Shown piece after piece: positions 16,849 through 25,571 of a DNA stretch of 64,000 nt (position 1 is its first letter; the number at the start of each line of letters is the position of its first letter). Both the position numbers and the translations under genes were made by a program. This stretch comes from an uncultured Ruminococcus sp. (lineage in GTDB: Bacteria; Bacillota; Clostridia; Oscillospirales; Acutalibacteraceae). The notes beneath the pieces were generated by a model. It was not told where the DNA came from and searched no databases. It saw only the letters and a program-made list of their open reading frames with translations. The stretch is taken from contig CADCNI010000007.1 in NCBI GenBank assembly GCA_902802795.1, forward strand, positions 1-64,000, read 5' to 3'.

Positions 16849-18228
16849 TTACCGCTTGTTTTTCGGCATTTTGCCAAAGCCGCCCATACCGGGCATACCG
16901 CCGGGCATGCCGCGCATCATGTTGCGCAGTCCCTTGCCCTTTTTGCCGCCGACCTGCTTGAACATCTTCTGCATCATTTCCACCTGTTTGACCAGACGGT
17001 TGACGTCCTCCACTTTCATACCGCAGCCCGCGGCAATGCGGCGCTTGCGGCTGGCGTTGAGCAGATCGGGCTTCTCGCGTTCACGCGGCGTCATGGAATA
17101 AATGATCGCCTCGATGCGGTCGAGCATTCTGTCGTCGATATCAATCTCGCCCATGTGCTGTTCCATGCCGGGAATCATGGCGACCAGATTTTTGAGCGGC
17201 CCCATTTTCCGCATTTGCTGAAACTGACCGAGCAGATCGTTGAAATCAAAGGTGCTGGTTTTGAGCTTTTGCTGCAATTCGAGAGCGTTTTTCTCGTCGA
17301 GATTCTGCTCCGCCTTTTCAATCAGACTGAGCACGTCGCCCATGCCGAGAATACGGGACGCCATGCGCGAGGGGTGGAACTGCTCCAGATCCTCCTGCTT
17401 TTCACCCGTACCCACAAATTTGATAGGCTTTCCGGTGACGGCTCTGACCGAGAGCGCCGCGCCGCCGCGTGTGTCGCCGTCGAGTTTGGTGAGAATCACA
17501 CCGTCGATGCCGAGCGCTTCGTCAAAGGTCTTGGCCACATTGACCGCGTCCTGACCGGTCATCGCGTCAACCACCAGCATGATTTCATGGGGTTTGACGG
17601 CCGCCTTGACCTCTTTCAGTTCGTTCATCAGGGCTTCGTCAATATGCAGACGGCCGGCGGTGTCGATAATCACCGTGTCGTTGCCGTGGTCTTTGGCGAA
17701 TTTGAGCGCCTCCTGCGTGATCTTGACAGGGTTGATCTGTCCCATTTCAAAGACCGGCACGCCCGCTTTTTCGCCCACTACTTTAAGCTGTTCGATAGCC
17801 GCCGGACGGTACACGTCGCAGGCCACCAGCAGAGGATGTTTGCCCTCTTTGCGCATCATATAAGCGAGCTTGCCCGCGTGGGTCGTTTTACCGGAACCCT
17901 GCAAACCGCAGAGCATGATAATGCAGGGGGGACGGTTGGGAACGGCAATTCTTGACGCGGCGCCGCCCATGAGTTCGGTCAGCTCGTCGTTGACCAGCTT
18001 GACCACCTGCTGTCCGGGGGTGAGACTCTCGAGAATCTCGGTGCCGACCGCCTTTTCCACCACGCGATTGGTAAAATCCTTGGCGACCTTGAAATTGACG
18101 TCGGCTTCCAGCAGCGCCAGCCGCACCTCGCGCATGGCCTCTTTGACGTCGGCCTCGGTGAGCTTGCCCTTGGAACGCAGCTTTTTAAACGCGTTGGTCA
18201 GTTTTTCGGTAAGACCTTCAAACGCCAT
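16849..18228 (-). CDS. ffh: Signal recognition particle protein Ffh
   Basis: A 459-residue SRP54 GTPase that directs nascent membrane and secreted proteins to FtsY. N domain (1-85); G domain with GLQGSGKTTHAGKLA (about 107-121), DTAGRLHIDEALM (about 190) and TKLDGDTRGGAALS (about 247-260); and a methionine-rich M domain from about residue 300, ending in a Gly/Met tail (GMPGGMPGMGGFGKMPKNK). Immediately downstream of ylxM, as in Bacillus and clostridia. Confidence 0.98.
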   Translation of the reverse strand: MAFEGLTEKLTNAFKKLRSKGKLTEADVKEAMREVRLALLEADVNFKVAKDFTNRVVEKAVGTEILESLTPGQQVVKLVNDELTELMGGAASRIAVPNRPPCIIMLCGLQGSGKTTHAGKLAYMMRKEGKHPLLVACDVYRPAAIEQLKVVGEKAGVPVFEMGQINPVKITQEALKFAKDHGNDTVIIDTAGRLHIDEALMNELKEVKAAVKPHEIMLVVDAMTGQDAVNVAKTFDEALGIDGVILTKLDGDTRGGAALSVRAVTGKPIKFVGTGEKQEDLEQFHPSRMASRILGMGDVLSLIEKAEQNLDEKNALELQQKLKTSTFDFNDLLGQFQQMRKMGPLKNLVAMIPGMEQHMGEIDIDDRMLDRIEAIIYSMTPREREKPDLLNASRKRRIAAGCGMKVEDVNRLVKQVEMMQKMFKQVGGKKGKGLRNMMRGMPGGMPGMGGFGKMPKNKR

Positions 18229-18274
18229 GAATCCATCTCCCGTCTATCCAAAATAATCATAAAATATATCGTTA

Positions 18275-18700
18275 TCATAAATATTCCTGTAGCTTTTCCG
18301 CCAAAGTGTCGATCTCGGACGCGGCCGTGATGATCTCCTTGGGGGCGCGCGCCTGATAGGCACGTCTCGCCGCGATTTCGGCGTTTTTGCGGATTTCCGC
18401 GATAATGTCCGACATCTCGCGGTTCTTGCGCACCAGCCCCAGCTTTTCCTCCATAGAAAGGAGCTTGGCCTCGGCCCGCTTGATGGTGTCCCGAACGCCC
18501 TGGCGCGAAATGGTGTCGTTTTCGCGGTAAGCCGTTTCTCCGGCCTCGCGGCGCTCGCGACGGGCGATGTTTTCGTTGTCGGAGATTTCCCGCAGCGACA
18601 GATCGTCATTGTAATAATACTCCATCATGTCGCGTTCCTTCTGGGTCAGAATACTGCCGTAAACATCCATCAGAACCGTAAATTCGGGATTGACCGCCAA
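18275..18700 (-). CDS. ylxM: YlxM-type HTH protein with an insertion inside the helix-turn-helix
   Basis: A 141-residue YlxM/p13-family protein that partners Ffh. It starts at TTG 18700 (GGAGG 8 bp upstream), giving LAVNPEFTVLMDVYGSILTQKERD; the frame is open to 18844 but that part precedes the promoter. The sigma-like HTH normally reads without interruption from YYNDDLSLREISDNE into ISRQGVRDTIKRAE. Here about 17-18 extra, highly charged residues (ARRERREAGETAYRENDT) are inserted, bounded by 7-bp direct repeats. The C-terminal helix EEKLGLVRKNREMSDIIAEI is normal. The insertion may alter nucleic-acid binding. Confidence 0.85.
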   Translation of the reverse strand: MAVNPEFTVLMDVYGSILTQKERDMMEYYYNDDLSLREISDNENIARRERREAGETAYRENDTISRQGVRDTIKRAEAKLLSMEEKLGLVRKNREMSDIIAEIRKNAEIAARRAYQARAPKEIITAASEIDTLAEKLQEYL

Positions 18701-18770
18701 TGAAACCGCCTCCGCTCTTCTTCCTGTCCGCACCGTTGTAAAGATTTTTTCTTTACACTCGGTGAGCACT

Positions 18771-18799
18771 ATTATACCTCTTTTTTTCGCCGCTGTCAA
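18771..18799 (-). promoter_or_regulatory. Promoter of the ylxM-ffh-trmD operon
   Basis: Minus-strand TTGACA (18794-18799), 17-bp spacer, TATAAT (18771-18776): a full consensus. Confidence 0.88.
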
Positions 18800-18860
18800 G
18801 TAAAATCTTTTACACCGCCGCGTTTTTTTATCAAATCCACACATTTCTGCGCTTTACACA

Positions 18861-18899
18861 AAAAAACCGCTTTGTCTGTCAAAAAACAAGGCGGTTTTT
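18861..18899 (-). terminator. Terminator of the LCP gene
   Basis: Stem AAAACCGC.TTG / CAA.GCGGTTTT with T tracts on both sides, between the LCP gene stop and the ylxM promoter. Confidence 0.8.
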
Positions 18900-18922
18900 G
18901 GTTGTTTCAGCGAAGCGGACAC

Positions 18923-21121
18923 TCAGCTCACGGCTTCATCGTTTTCCATTGGCTCTTGCTGCGTCCCTGCGTCGGCTGTTGTTTTTTCGGTCTGCGTCGG
19001 CGCGGTCGTTTCGGTGGGGGCGGCCGTTTCTGTTCCCTGTGTTTCCTGTGTCTGTTCCGTTGGCACCGAAGTAGTGCTCGTCGCTGCGGTTTCTGTGGTT
19101 TTCGCAGGCGCAGAAGTAGACTGGTTCTCTGTCGGGAGGAATGTCTGTGTGGTCTGCGTGGTCTGCGTGGTTCTGGTCGTCTTTTCACTGCCGGGGACAT
19201 CGAAATTCTGATAGCGCGTGCCGTCCACATCCAGCCGGTAGGTGCTGTAAACATGGGCGAGAATGGCGGTCTTGTTCAGCGCAAAGTTGGGGCAGATGAC
19301 CGACATCTTGCGAATGGTGGCGGACTGCCAGCTATTCTTGATAGGAATATTCAGCGTTTCGATGTCGTTGTTGAGATAATTGACCGAATCCGCCATGAGA
19401 TTGAGAATCTGCCGCTTGCTCATGTTGGTCTGAATCATGGGGAGAATGGTGTTGAGCAGGCTGTTCAGCTCCATGACATTGCAGTGCCTGATTTCGTTGA
19501 CCGCCGCCAGAATCACTTTGCGCTGCCGCCCTGTGCGGTTGAAGTCGCTGTCGATCTTGCGGCAACGGGCATAAGACAGCGCCTGCGCGCCATCCAAACG
19601 CTGCATGCCGGGTTCCACCGGCTTGGTTTTATATTTTTGGGAATATTTGTTCATGTAACGCGCTTCCGCTTCGGTCAGCTCGATATTCACGCCCCCGACC
19701 TTGTCAATGATCTTGCGGAAATTGGCAAAATTGACACGGACATACTGATCCACATCCACGTCAAAATTGCGTTCCAGCGTATCGAAAAGAAGCTGCGGAC
19801 CCCCGTAGGCATAGGCGGCATTCAGACGCTGCCATTCGCGCCCGGGAATATCGACGTACATATCCCGCATGAACGAGGTGAGCTTGATGTTTTTGTCGCG
19901 GGTGTTGACGGACAGCAGAATCATCGAATCGGTGTTGCCCCTGTCCTCATAAGTACCGTTTCGCACATCGGTGCCGATCAGCAGGATATTGACCACATCC
20001 TCCTTGGGAATGTCGATCATGGACGGGTCAAATCCGTCGATGGTGGTGCTTTCGTTGTAATTGGTGGGGTTGGAATATACATCCGCGTTATCCGCGTGAT
20101 AATCGGTATCGCTCAGGTTGTAATACTGCTCAAAATCATCCGCCGCACGGTAGTCGATCAGATCAAGAAGTCCGTTAAAATACAGCACCGCGAACAGGCA
20201 GACCAACAGCAGCACAGCGCCTAAACATTTCGCGCCGAACGACACCCAGCCCGCCGCCGTCTTTCGTTTGCACCAATAATAGAATGCGCCGTGATTCTGC
20301 TGTTCCGGCAAACAGGACATGCGGTCTTTGGCAACATCAAAGAGATCCACCATGTTTTCTTCTTCCGCCTCAGCCGCTAGCCGGAATAAATCCACCGTGT
20401 TTTCATCTTCCTCTATGGCGGCATAGATTGCTTCGGTGTCGTCATCATCCGCTATCTCGTCAACATCCTCATAGACTTCTTCCTCGGAGTTGTCCTCATA
20501 GGCTCCTTCCTCGGAGTCCTCCCCATCGCCTTCTTCTACGGGTTCGTCCTCATCGGCTTCTTCTGCGGGTTCGTCTCCGTCGGCTTCTTCTGCGGGTTCG
20601 TCCCCGTCGGCTTCTTCCACGGGTTCGTCCCCGTCGGCTTCTTCCACGGGTTCGTCCCCGTCGGCTTCTTCTGCGGATTCGTCCTCATCCGCTTCTTCCA
20701 CGGGTTCGTCCTCATCCGCTTCTTCCACGGGTTCGCCCCCCTCGGCTTCTTCCACGGGTTCGTCCCCGTCGGCTTCTTGTGCGGGTTCGTCTCCGTCGGC
20801 TTCTTCTACGGGTTCGTCCTCATAGACTACTTCTGCGGGTTCGTCCTCATCGGCTTCTCGTGCGGGTTCGTCCCCGTCGGCTTCTTCCACGGGTTCGTCC
20901 CCGTCGGCTTCTTCTACGGGTTCGTCCTCATCGGCTTCTTCCACGGGTTCGTCCCCGTCGGCTTCTTCTACGGGTTCGTCCCCGTCGGCTTCTTCTACGG
21001 GTTCGTCCTCATCGGCTTCTTCTGCGGGTTCGTCCCCGTCGGCTTCTTCCACGGGTTCGTCCTCATAGACTTCTTCCCATTCGCTGTCTGTTTGTTTTTC
21101 GCCCTCACTGTTTGGATTCAT
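18923..21121 (-). CDS. LytR-CpsA-Psr (LCP) protein with 20 acidic nonapeptide repeats
   Basis: A 732-residue membrane protein. Residues 21-200 are 20 near-identical copies of DEPVEEADG, followed by more acidic sequence; a single transmembrane helix GAVLLLVCLFAVLYFNGLL lies at about 294-313; the LCP domain (about 379-550) has NILLIGTDVR, RGNTDSMILLSV, SFMRDMYVDIPG, RLNAAYAYGG and a late DFNRTGRQRKV; a Thr/Gln/Pro-rich tail (about 640-732) follows. LCP enzymes transfer polyprenyl-linked glycopolymers to peptidoglycan outside the cell, so the acidic repeats are cytoplasmic. ATG 21121 is chosen (AAGGAGG 8 bp upstream); a GTG at 21139 overlaps that site. Both repetitive ends are unusual for the family. 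Confidence 0.9.
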   Translation of the reverse strand: MNPNSEGEKQTDSEWEEVYEDEPVEEADGDEPAEEADEDEPVEEADGDEPVEEADGDEPVEEADEDEPVEEADGDEPVEEADGDEPAREADEDEPAEVVYEDEPVEEADGDEPAQEADGDEPVEEAEGGEPVEEADEDEPVEEADEDESAEEADGDEPVEEADGDEPVEEADGDEPAEEADGDEPAEEADEDEPVEEGDGEDSEEGAYEDNSEEEVYEDVDEIADDDDTEAIYAAIEEDENTVDLFRLAAEAEEENMVDLFDVAKDRMSCLPEQQNHGAFYYWCKRKTAAGWVSFGAKCLGAVLLLVCLFAVLYFNGLLDLIDYRAADDFEQYYNLSDTDYHADNADVYSNPTNYNESTTIDGFDPSMIDIPKEDVVNILLIGTDVRNGTYEDRGNTDSMILLSVNTRDKNIKLTSFMRDMYVDIPGREWQRLNAAYAYGGPQLLFDTLERNFDVDVDQYVRVNFANFRKIIDKVGGVNIELTEAEARYMNKYSQKYKTKPVEPGMQRLDGAQALSYARCRKIDSDFNRTGRQRKVILAAVNEIRHCNVMELNSLLNTILPMIQTNMSKRQILNLMADSVNYLNNDIETLNIPIKNSWQSATIRKMSVICPNFALNKTAILAHVYSTYRLDVDGTRYQNFDVPGSEKTTRTTQTTQTTQTFLPTENQSTSAPAKTTETAATSTTSVPTEQTQETQGTETAAPTETTAPTQTEKTTADAGTQQEPMENDEAVS
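20522..21061 (-). repeat. 27-bp x 20 tandem repeat coding for DEPVEEADG
   Basis: Twenty 27-bp units (540 bp) with minor variation (Val/Ala at position 4, Gly/Glu at position 9, one VVYE and one AREADE variant), plus two decayed units just beyond. Neighbouring units are nearly identical in DNA, which suggests recent unequal exchange or slippage. Confidence 0.95.
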
Positions 21122-21259
21122 ACAATATTCCTCCTTCACGCGCTCTCATACCCATGCTGTGAGCCTTCACCACCGCGTATTATTGCAAGAAGAAATCCAT
21201 TCCATTCACGCGGCGCAACACGGCGCTTTGATAAAATCGCCACCCATACATCATGCGTT

Positions 21260-21288
21260 ATTGTATCATAGTATGCTTCAAAAGTAAA
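21260..21288 (-). promoter_or_regulatory. Promoter of the LCP gene
   Basis: Minus-strand TTTACT (21283-21288), 17-bp spacer, TACAAT (21260-21265). Confidence 0.65.
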
Positions 21289-21335
21289 TCTATTCCGGCA
21301 CAAATCATTCCCATCAAGGAATGCGGCCAACCTCC

Positions 21336-23129
21336 CTATCCGATTACCGTCACATCGCTGACAAAACGCTGAATGCTCCAAAGGGAGAAATTCGCCTCCA
21401 GTTCGTCGCCGTTGCCTGCCTGCCGCCCGAATATTTCCGCGCGGGAACTGAGCGAGTCGGAGTCATTGATGATGAAAGTAGTGGAATTTTTAAATTGGCG
21501 ATACCCGTAAATCACATAGCAATGTCCCGACATCTCGTAGGGTCTGTCGCTGTACTGCGCCAGAACGATCTTGCCCTCATCGAGCGCCTTGGTAATGGAT
21601 TCCAGATCGTTGTTTTCCACCTGGTAGGGTACCTTATAAGCATCCAGTCCGCTCCGAAGCTCATAGGCTGTCCAGCCATCGGTGATGCTGCTGGTAGCTC
21701 TCATTTTCCGGACGGTAGCGGTGCTGTTCTGATCGTACCAGTGGGACGCCATGGCGGCGATCGACGGCATACAGTTCACGCCGGAATAGTCGCCCGTGTT
21801 TTTCTGAGAAAAGAACCAATCGTAATCGCGGTCATTGATGACGGTTTTGACTTCAAACTGCTTATCCTCATCGGGTCGCCCGTCAAAATAACGTGCCACC
21901 CGACCCGCTGCCAGCACGACGTCCAACTGACTGTAATTGGCGTCCCACGAATAATCCATCGCGTAACTCCAGTCGTTGAAGCGTGTCATGACATAAGTTC
22001 TGGCGTTGGCAATCGCGTTGGTGACAGTCAGCCCCTCGTCCGGCGCAAACAGCATCGAATCGCCGTAATAATTCATAAATCCGTGGGTTACGGCACGTCT
22101 GACCCATATGCTGTCGGAATCGTCGATAAAATGCAACCCGTTGTCGCGGTATTTCATGCCGTATTTCGGCCCGTTCTGCATGATACGAACCACCAGCTCC
22201 GCGCCGTCTCTGCGCGTCAGAGGCTGCTCCTTCATGCCGGTGTCATCCAGAATCGCGTTTACGTCCGCTTCGCTCATTGCCGACCACAGATAAGGGGAAT
22301 CCTCCGCTTCTTCAGGAGAAATCGTCATGAAAAACGTGCGGATCATATCGGCAAACTCCTGTCCCGTAACGGCTTCACTCTGGCGGCCGTAGACGTCGCG
22401 CTCCACCGCCCGCATAACTGCTTCCGCCGCGGTTTCCACCTGGCCGACATAGGATTGGGAATCAAACTCATACTCCCCCGCGCCGTATGCGTTGATAACC
22501 CCCAGCTTAAGCGCTTTTTTATACAGATCATCGTCTCCGCCGACCGTGATATCCGAAACATCCGTTGCTTTTCCCGCAAACGCTTCGTAGAGCTTCACAA
22601 AAGTCTCCACCGTAAAGCGTTCGTCGGCATTGCCCTGCAAATCGGCAAAATCAATATCCATGCCGACATGCCGCAGCGAGAGTGCGGTTTCCGCCACATC
22701 TGCGGAGGAAATCCACGACAGATCCTGCCCTTCATTCGGCGCCACCCTATTCCATCCGCTGACAACGGCGCTCGCGACCTCCAGATTTTCCCTGCCGTCG
22801 GTGAGATTCATGCTCATACGGTATTTGGCGTTGGCGTCAGTCGAACCGGCCGCCAGCTTCATTGTGTAGACGATCGACAGCTTTCCGTCGGAGTTGTCCG
22901 TCACGGTCTGCACCTGCTGCGCATAGGGCGCAAAGCAATCGGCCAGCGCCTCATTGATATCATCGTTTCTGATAAAGCCGCTGACTTCGGGGAGGGACAA
23001 TCCGTTTGCCGTCACCGTCTCTACCGTAACCTCCTGCCACGGAACCGTGCACGCCGACAGAGAAAGCGCCGCTGTCAGAACGACAGCCGCCAGAAGAATC
23101 CGCCAACGCATAAAATGGGATGTTTTCAT
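21336..23129 (-). CDS. Lipoprotein with C-terminal papain-like (C39-type) peptidase domain
   Basis: A 597-residue secreted lipoprotein. ATG 23129 (GAAGGAATGATCGT upstream) gives a short basic N-terminus, a hydrophobic core ILLAAVVLTAALSLSAC and a lipobox Cys at about 26. The middle contains repeated roughly 60-residue helical segments that resemble SLH-like units (for example FTVETFVKLYEAFAG; LTRRDGAELVVRIMQ), but this is uncertain. The C-terminal part has a cysteine-peptidase layout: GVNCMPSIAAMASHWY (Cys), MSGHCYVIYGYRQ (His) and IINDSDS (Asn/Asp). The target is unknown. It lies 4 bp downstream of the cca gene. Confidence 0.75.
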   Translation of the reverse strand: MKTSHFMRWRILLAAVVLTAALSLSACTVPWQEVTVETVTANGLSLPEVSGFIRNDDINEALADCFAPYAQQVQTVTDNSDGKLSIVYTMKLAAGSTDANAKYRMSMNLTDGRENLEVASAVVSGWNRVAPNEGQDLSWISSADVAETALSLRHVGMDIDFADLQGNADERFTVETFVKLYEAFAGKATDVSDITVGGDDDLYKKALKLGVINAYGAGEYEFDSQSYVGQVETAAEAVMRAVERDVYGRQSEAVTGQEFADMIRTFFMTISPEEAEDSPYLWSAMSEADVNAILDDTGMKEQPLTRRDGAELVVRIMQNGPKYGMKYRDNGLHFIDDSDSIWVRRAVTHGFMNYYGDSMLFAPDEGLTVTNAIANARTYVMTRFNDWSYAMDYSWDANYSQLDVVLAAGRVARYFDGRPDEDKQFEVKTVINDRDYDWFFSQKNTGDYSGVNCMPSIAAMASHWYDQNSTATVRKMRATSSITDGWTAYELRSGLDAYKVPYQVENNDLESITKALDEGKIVLAQYSDRPYEMSGHCYVIYGYRQFKNSTTFIINDSDSLSSRAEIFGRQAGNGDELEANFSLWSIQRFVSDVTVIG

Positions 23130-23133
23130 ACGA

Positions 23134-24507
23134 TCATTCCTTCTTTTTTGAATAATCCGAGTATATTTCCAGCGCTCTTTTTCGGAGCGCTTCGGGTTCA
23201 TTGTCGAGTGTTTCCTCTCCGACTTCACGCAGCAGTATCCGGAGAATATCTCCGATTGCCTTGCCCTGCCCGACGCCGCTGCTTATCAGATCGCTGCCGC
23301 GGATGCGCAGATCGCTGACCGACACGCACACATGCTCCGCCGCCAGCTCGTCCAGAATATGCTCCGCCTCATCCAGCGCAGCCAATCTGTTTTGCAGCCT
23401 TTGGGGGGACTGTCCGGCCACATCCGCGCGGTGAAGAGCGATCAGATCGCGCAGCGCGTGCTCTCCGTGCTTCATCAGCCGCCGACGGACGATTTTGCGG
23501 GAAGGTTCGATGGGTTCGTCATGATATCGCACCAGCAACAGCACCCGCCGGGCGGTTGCCTTGTCAAGACGAAGGGAACGGCGAAAGACGTCCTTTGCGA
23601 TTTCTTCGCTTGCATTGGCATGTCCGTAAAAATGCCCCACGCCATTTTCGTCAAGGGAAAAGCACTGCGGTTTGCCGCTGTCGTGCAGCAGCGCGGCCAG
23701 CCGCAATCCCCTGTCGGCAGGAGCCGCCGCCACAACCCGCAGCGTATGCTCCCACACGTCGTAGATGTGGTAGGGACTGTGCTGCGCAAAGCCGAACATG
23801 GGCTTGATCTGCGGCAGAACCACCGCTATCACATCGGAAAACTCCCGCAGCACTCTCTCCGCGCCGTCTCCGCAGAGCAGCTTCATGAGTTCCTCCGTCA
23901 CGCGCTCCTTGGCGATTTTCTTCAAAAGAAACCGGTTGCGGTGAAGGCTGTCGGCGGTTTGCTTTTCCACGGAAAATCCCAGCACCGACGCAAACCGCAG
24001 CGCGCGCAGAATGCGCAGCGCATCCTCTCCGAATCGCTTGTCGGGGTTTCCCACGCAGCGTATGCGCTTTCGGGCCAGATCGTACTTTCCGCCAAAGGCG
24101 TCCGCAAATCCGCGCACGGGAGAATAGGCAAACGCATTGACCGTGAAATCCCTGCGGGCAAGATCATCCCCCAGCCGCGAGGTAAAGGATACACAGTCGG
24201 GGTGCCGTCCGTCGGAATAGCTGCCGTCCACGCGATAAGTGGTCACTTCCACAGGGATTCCCTCCGTGAGCACCGTCACGGTGCCGTGCTTGATGCCCGT
24301 CGCGATCACGGGGAAATCCCGAAACACCTCTTGCGTCTGCTCCACAAGCGCATTGGTTGTCACGTCGTAATCCCTCGGCGTGTTTCCCATCAGCCAATCC
24401 CGCACGCAGCCGCCCACGAGATACGCCTCAAAGCCGGCGTTCTCCAGACGTGTCAGCACATCCGCCACCGGCGAGGGTATCCACGTCTTGTCAATCCTCT
24501 CTCTCAT
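23134..24507 (-). CDS. cca: CCA-adding tRNA nucleotidyltransferase (HD-domain type)
   Basis: About 457 residues. Class II nucleotidyltransferase: LVGGCVRDWLMGNTPRDYDV (about 30-49) gives the metal-binding DYD, RRDFTVNAFAYS lies at about 120, and RFGEDALRILRALRFAS (about 160-176) is the basic template-reading segment. A central HD-like part contains LAALLHDSGKP (about 265), then a tRNA-binding C-terminus. It repairs or adds the 3' CCA of tRNAs. The start is uncertain: ATG 24507 with a weak GGAAAAG, or TTG 24513. Transcribed divergently from the 24614 gene with overlapping promoters. Confidence 0.93.
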   Translation of the reverse strand: MRERIDKTWIPSPVADVLTRLENAGFEAYLVGGCVRDWLMGNTPRDYDVTTNALVEQTQEVFRDFPVIATGIKHGTVTVLTEGIPVEVTTYRVDGSYSDGRHPDCVSFTSRLGDDLARRDFTVNAFAYSPVRGFADAFGGKYDLARKRIRCVGNPDKRFGEDALRILRALRFASVLGFSVEKQTADSLHRNRFLLKKIAKERVTEELMKLLCGDGAERVLREFSDVIAVVLPQIKPMFGFAQHSPYHIYDVWEHTLRVVAAAPADRGLRLAALLHDSGKPQCFSLDENGVGHFYGHANASEEIAKDVFRRSLRLDKATARRVLLLVRYHDEPIEPSRKIVRRRLMKHGEHALRDLIALHRADVAGQSPQRLQNRLAALDEAEHILDELAAEHVCVSVSDLRIRGSDLISSGVGQGKAIGDILRILLREVGEETLDNEPEALRKRALEIYSDYSKKKE

Positions 24508-24546
24508 TTCCAACTTTTCCGTTCACTCTTTTCCTCAAGATAGGCA

Positions 24547-24604
24547 TTGCAATTTTTTCCCGTTTTGTTATAATCATTATAGCATTGATTTCGCATAATT
24601 ACAA
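24547..24604. promoter_or_regulatory. Overlapping divergent promoters of cca and the 24614 gene
   Basis: Plus strand: TTGCAA (24547-24552), 16 bp, TATAAT (24569-24574). Minus strand: TTGTAA (24599-24604), 17 bp, TATAAT (24576-24581). The -10 boxes are one base apart, so the two polymerase sites are mutually exclusive. Confidence 0.75.
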
Positions 24605-24613
24605 CAGATTTTT

Positions 24614-25501
24614 TTGGAAGAGGCGACAGATATCAAAAACGGCAAAAACAGCAGCAGCCCGAACCGCACGCCAGACGCGGCATCCATTGATAAAGAGGCC
24701 TTTCGCGCGGCCTGCGAAAAAGCGGCCTCCCGTTCCCGCACGGGGGATTCCATCGGCACGCTGGGGGAAAAATCGCTCCACGCGGTTCTCAAATGGTACT
24801 ACGAACCCGACGGCAGCCGCCACGAAATTCCCGTCGGCAGCTATGTGGCGGATATCGTCGGAGAGCATGGCGTCATCGAAATCCAGACCCGCGGCGTGGC
24901 GCATCTCAGGCCCAAGCTGACGGAGCTGCTGGAAGCCGCTCCCGTCACGGTGGTGCATCCCGTCATCCTTCGCAAACGCATTGTCAGTCTTGACGGCGAC
25001 ACGGGCGAAGTCGCCTCCGTGCGGTTTTCCCCCAAGCACGGCAGTCTTTACACCGCCATGCGTGAGCTTTACGCCCTGAAACCTCTTCTCCCGCAGCAGC
25101 GGCTCACCGTCCGTCTGCCGCTGCTCGAAGCGGACGAAATACGCTCTTTCGGCGTTCATACACGCCGCCGCAAAAAACAGCGCGCGCGGCAGGGGGAATA
25201 TGTCTCCGACATCCTGCCTACCGATATTGTTGACGAAATCATCCTCGCTCAACCGTCGGATTACGATATTTTTCTCCCTGCTCATTTATCCGGCCCTTTC
25301 GGCGCGGCGGAGCTGGCGCAGGCGGCCGTCACCGATCTGCCCACGGCGCGGCGGGTGCTCAATCTGCTCACTTTTCTGGGACTGACCGAAGCGGTCGGAA
25401 AGGACGGCAGGCGAATCCTCTACCGGCGGGCGGAGGAGGATCCTGTCGGCGTCAAAAAAAATCTGCCGAACAAAAACCGATTTTCCACTCAAATTTTATA
25501 A
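24614..25501 (+). CDS. Conserved protein, possible PD-(D/E)XK nuclease fold plus winged helix
   Basis: A 295-residue cytosolic protein I do not recognise by name. Residues 45-110 read LGEKSLHAVLKWYYEPD...EIPVGSYVADIVGEHGVIEIQTR (split here), with a Glu in the first helix, then Asp-x14-Glu-Ile-Gln, the order expected of a PD-(D/E)XK fold with Gln in place of Lys. The C-terminal part (about 225-280: LSGPFGAAELAQAA...ARRVLNLLTFLGLTEAVG) looks like a winged helix. A basic RRRKKQRARQG linker lies between. No ATG is near the 5' end; TTG 24614 is the best start, about 33 nt from the predicted transcription start. Nuclease activity is an inference. Confidence 0.55.
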   Translation: MEEATDIKNGKNSSSPNRTPDAASIDKEAFRAACEKAASRSRTGDSIGTLGEKSLHAVLKWYYEPDGSRHEIPVGSYVADIVGEHGVIEIQTRGVAHLRPKLTELLEAAPVTVVHPVILRKRIVSLDGDTGEVASVRFSPKHGSLYTAMRELYALKPLLPQQRLTVRLPLLEADEIRSFGVHTRRRKKQRARQGEYVSDILPTDIVDEIILAQPSDYDIFLPAHLSGPFGAAELAQAAVTDLPTARRVLNLLTFLGLTEAVGKDGRRILYRRAEEDPVGVKKNLPNKNRFSTQIL

Positions 25502-25509
25502 AATTTGCA

Positions 25510-25538
25510 TTGCTTTTCCCGTAAACATGTGCTATAAT
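25510..25538 (+). promoter_or_regulatory. mscL promoter
   Basis: TTGCTT (25510-25515), 17 bp, TATAAT (25533-25538). Confidence 0.7.
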
Positions 25539-25571
25539 GAATGGTAAATCAAATCCTTTGGAGGTTATCTC

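Noticed and set aside
20522..21061. CRISPR array
   Set aside because: The 27-bp units are contiguous, without spacers, and code for a regular peptide; no cas genes in the window.
20284..21162. Long plus-strand open frame (Arg/Leu-rich) opposite the LCP repeats
   Set aside because: It is the antisense of the DEPVEEADG repeat, which by chance has no stops; no ribosome site and an unnatural composition.
21321..23318. 665-codon plus-strand frame opposite the C39-like lipoprotein
   Set aside because: Arg/His/Ile-rich translation typical of an antisense shadow; the minus-strand gene has a signal peptide, lipobox and catalytic motifs.
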